Positions 61,801 through 64,000 of a stretch of 64,000 bases of DNA are shown here, one piece after another. A program made the position numbers and the translations under genes. The stretch is from Calliopsis andreniformis (taxonomy: Eukaryota; Arthropoda; Insecta; Hymenoptera; Andrenidae). Within the stretch, counting starts at the first letter, position 1; each line of letters begins with the position of its first letter. Where the stretch lies: assembly GCF_051401765.1 (NCBI RefSeq), contig NW_027480598.1:372001-436000 (forward strand). Reading direction: 5' to 3'. The notes beneath the pieces were generated by a model that saw nothing but the letters and a program-made list of their open reading frames with translations, was not told the origin of the DNA and searched no databases.

Positions 61801-64000
61801 TCAATCCTCAATCCTCAATCCTCAATCCTCAATCCTCAATCCTCAATCCTCAATCTTCAATCCTTAATCTTCAGTCCTCAATCCCCAATCCTCAACCCTC
61901 AGTCCTCAAACCTCAATCCTCAACCCTCAGACCTCTTCCTCAATCCTCAATCCTCAATCCTGAATCCTCAATCTTCAATCCTCAATACTCAATCTTCAAT
62001 CCTCGATCCTCAATCCTCAATCGTCAATCCTAAATCCTCACTCCTCAATCCTCTATCCTCAATCTTCAATCAACAATCCTCATTCCTCAAACCTCGATCC
62101 TCAACACTCAGTCCTCATCCTCAATCCTCAATCCCCAGTCTGCAATCCTCAATCCTTAATCCCTAATCCTCAATCTTCAATCCTCAGTCCTCAATCCTCA
62201 CTCCTAAATCCTCAATCCTCAATCCTCAATACTCTCTCCTCAAACCTCAATCCTCCACCCTCAGTCCTCGTCCTCAACTCTCAACACTCAACCCTCAATC
62301 CTCAATCCTCAAACATCAATACTCAATATTCAATCCTCAATCCTAAATCCTCACTCCTCAATCCTCAATCCTCAATCTTCAATCAACAATCCTCATTCCT
62401 CAAACCTCGATCCTCAACACTCAGTCCTCATCCTCAATCCTCAATCCTCAGTCTGCAATCCTCAATCCTTAATCCCTAATCCTCAATTTTCAATCCTCAG
62501 TCCTCAATCCTCAATCTTAAATCCTCAATCCTCAATCATCAATACTCTGTCCTCAAACCTCAATCCTCCACCCTCAGTCCTCGTCCTCAACTCTCAACAC
62601 TCAACCCTCAATCCTCAATCCTCGAACATCAATACTCAATCTTCAGTCCTCAATCCTCAATCCTCAATCCTCAATCCTCAACCCTCAATCCTCAATCTTC
62701 AGTCCTCAAACCTCAATCCTCAACCCTCAGTCCTCGTCCTCAATCCTCAAACCTCAATCCTCAATCCTCAATCTTCAATCCTCAATACTAAATCTTCAAT
62801 CCTCAATCCTCAATCCTCAATCCTCAATCCTCAATTCTCAATATTCAACACACAACCCTCAACTATCAATACTCAATACTCAACCATCAATCCTCAATTC
62901 TCAGTACTCAATAGAATATCCTGAATTCTCAGGATTCTACACTCAATCCACAATATTCAATCATCAGATCTCAAACCTCAAACATCAATCCTCAACACTC
63001 AATCCTCAAACGTCTGTCCTCAATCACCAGTACTCAATCTCCAATCCTCAATCCTCAATCCTCAATTCTCAATCCTCAATCCTCAATCCTCAATCCTGAA
63101 TCCTCAACCCTCAATCCTCAACCCTCAGTCCTCATCCCCAATCCTCAATCCTCAATTCTCAATCGTCAATCCTCAATCCTCAATCCTCAATCCTCAATCG
63201 TCAATCTACAATCCTCAATCCTCAATCCTCAATCCTCAATCCTCAATCCTCAATCCTCAATCCTCAACCCTCAATCCTCAACCCTCAGTCCTCATCCTCA
63301 ATCCTCAATCCTCAATCTTCAATCCTCAATCCCCAATCCTCAATCTTCAATGCTCAGCCCTCAGTCCTCAATCCTCAATCCTCAACCCTCAGTCCTCGTC
63401 CTCAATCCTCAAACCTCAATTCTCAATCCTCAATACTCAATCCTCAATATTCAATCCTCAATACTCATTCTTCAATCATCAATCCTCAATCCTCAATCCT
63501 CATTCCTCAATCCTCAATCCTTTATCCTCATTCCTCAATCCCCAATCCTCAATCTTCAATACTCAACGCTCACTCCTCAATCCTCAATCCTCAATCCTCA
63601 GTCCTCAAACCTCAAACCTGAACCCTCAGTCCTCATCCTCAATCCTCAATCCTCAATCATCAATCCTCAATCCCTAATACTCAAATTTCAATGCTCAGTC
63701 CTCAATCGTCAATCCTAAGACCTCAACCCTCAACACTCAATGCTCTGTCCGCAAACCTCAATCCTCAATACTCAATCCTGAATACTCTACCTTCAATCGT
63801 CAATCCCCAATGCTCAACGTTCAATCCTCAATCCTCAATCCTCAATCCTCAAACCTCAGTCTTCAGACCTCAATCCTCAACCCTCAGACCTCATACTCAA
63901 CCCTCAATACTCAATCCTCAATCCCCAATATTCAATCCTCTATACTCAATCTTCAATCCTCAATCCTCAATCCTCAATCCTCAACCCTCAGTCCTCAATA
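52804..64000. repeat. 26,116-bp higher-order unit, copy 2 (first 11.2 kb, cut by window end)
   Basis: Base-for-base counterpart of 26688-37884 in every stretch I compared, at an offset of 26116. It includes the copies of the 1205-bp spaced segments (58400-60080), the CAATCAACAATCC cassettes (60697, 61157, 62067, 62381) and the junction CTGTCCTCAATCACC at 63015. The left edge is where AATCTCCAATCCTACATCC changes to the heptamer run shared with 26688. The unit would end about 14.9 kb beyond the window if it is complete. Confidence 0.92.

Larger units (their letters stand above)
1..64000 (+). repeat. 7-bp satellite array, consensus CTCAATC (whole window)
   Basis: Every line of the window reads as degenerate tandem copies of CTCAATC on the given strand. 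The consensus contains no G; G appears only in variant units such as CTCAGTC, GTCAATC, CTCGATC and CTGAATC. The longest perfect runs I noticed are about ten units (43651-43720 and 50873-50942); elsewhere variant units interrupt every few copies. The variants are not random: the same combinations recur at distant sites, showing amplification of longer units. No unique sequence interrupts the array and neither array edge is in the window. Such arrays are typical of eukaryotic heterochromatin. The species and chromosomal location cannot be read from the sequence. Confidence 0.98.

Noticed and set aside
1..64000. CRISPR array
   Set aside because: There are no unique spacers between identical repeats; the repeat is 7 bp and continuous.
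1..64000. Telomeric repeat
   Set aside because: The unit GGATTGA is not a telomere motif known to me (such as TTAGGG or TTTAGGG), and the array is heavily diverged and organised in higher-order units, unlike telomerase products.
1..64000. CENP-B box or known centromere motif
   Set aside because: I looked for TTCG followed by CGGG at box spacing and did not see it; TTCG itself is very rare (for example near 17390). A centromeric location cannot be excluded by this.
1..64000. A novel defence, mobile or enzymatic gene system
   Set aside because: Neither strand contains non-repeat coding sequence, so nothing here could encode one.

Overview
This window is one uninterrupted block of satellite DNA. 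From base 1 to base 64000 it is built from a 7-bp unit, CTCAATC on the given strand (GATTGAG on the other), and its point variants. I found no protein-coding gene, tRNA, rRNA, transposon, CRISPR array or unique single-copy sequence. Tens of kilobases of diverged heptamers arranged in nested higher-order repeats are typical of eukaryotic constitutive heterochromatin (pericentromeric, subtelomeric, or a sex or B chromosome) in a long-read assembly. The sequence gives no species-specific marker, so I do not name an organism.

The array has at least four layers. (1) The 7-bp unit, with frequent variants CTCAACC, CTCAGTC, CTCAAAC, TTCAATC, CCCAATC, CACAATC, GTCAATC and ACTCAAT, and a recurrent 6-bp unit (CCTCGT or CCTCAT) that shifts the heptad phase. 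(2) Roughly 100-200 bp 'islands' carrying the core GAATATCC(T/A)GAATTC, about fifty copies, in two classes: A with an inverted repeat, B without. (3) Higher-order units of 663, about 770, 1730, about 1700 and about 1760 bp. (4) Large units of about 5.68 kb (expanded to 8.2 kb in its second copy) and 26,116 bp.

Layout: 1-8215 holds two copies of a 1.1-kb segment (offset 5338) and class-B islands defining 663-bp and shorter units. 8216-12425 is mixed, with a 772-bp tandem repeat (9.76-11.4 kb) and a 217-bp local duplication near 12.0-12.4 kb. 12426-18108 and 18109-26331 are two versions of one large unit; the second carries an 833-bp extra segment and a 1730-bp tandem duplication. 26688-52803 is a 26.1-kb unit with its own internal duplications, and 52804-64000 is the first 11.2 kb of its second copy, running off the window.

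There is no gene network to describe. The interest lies in how the array evolved: chimeric junctions, copy-number changes of whole heptamers, CpG-decay-like substitutions, conserved inverted-repeat islands, and extreme strand asymmetry. That asymmetry leaves the C-rich strand open in all three frames and gives the other strand regularly spaced GG pairs. All alignments here were made by eye; block edges inside pure repeats are uncertain by some tens of bases.
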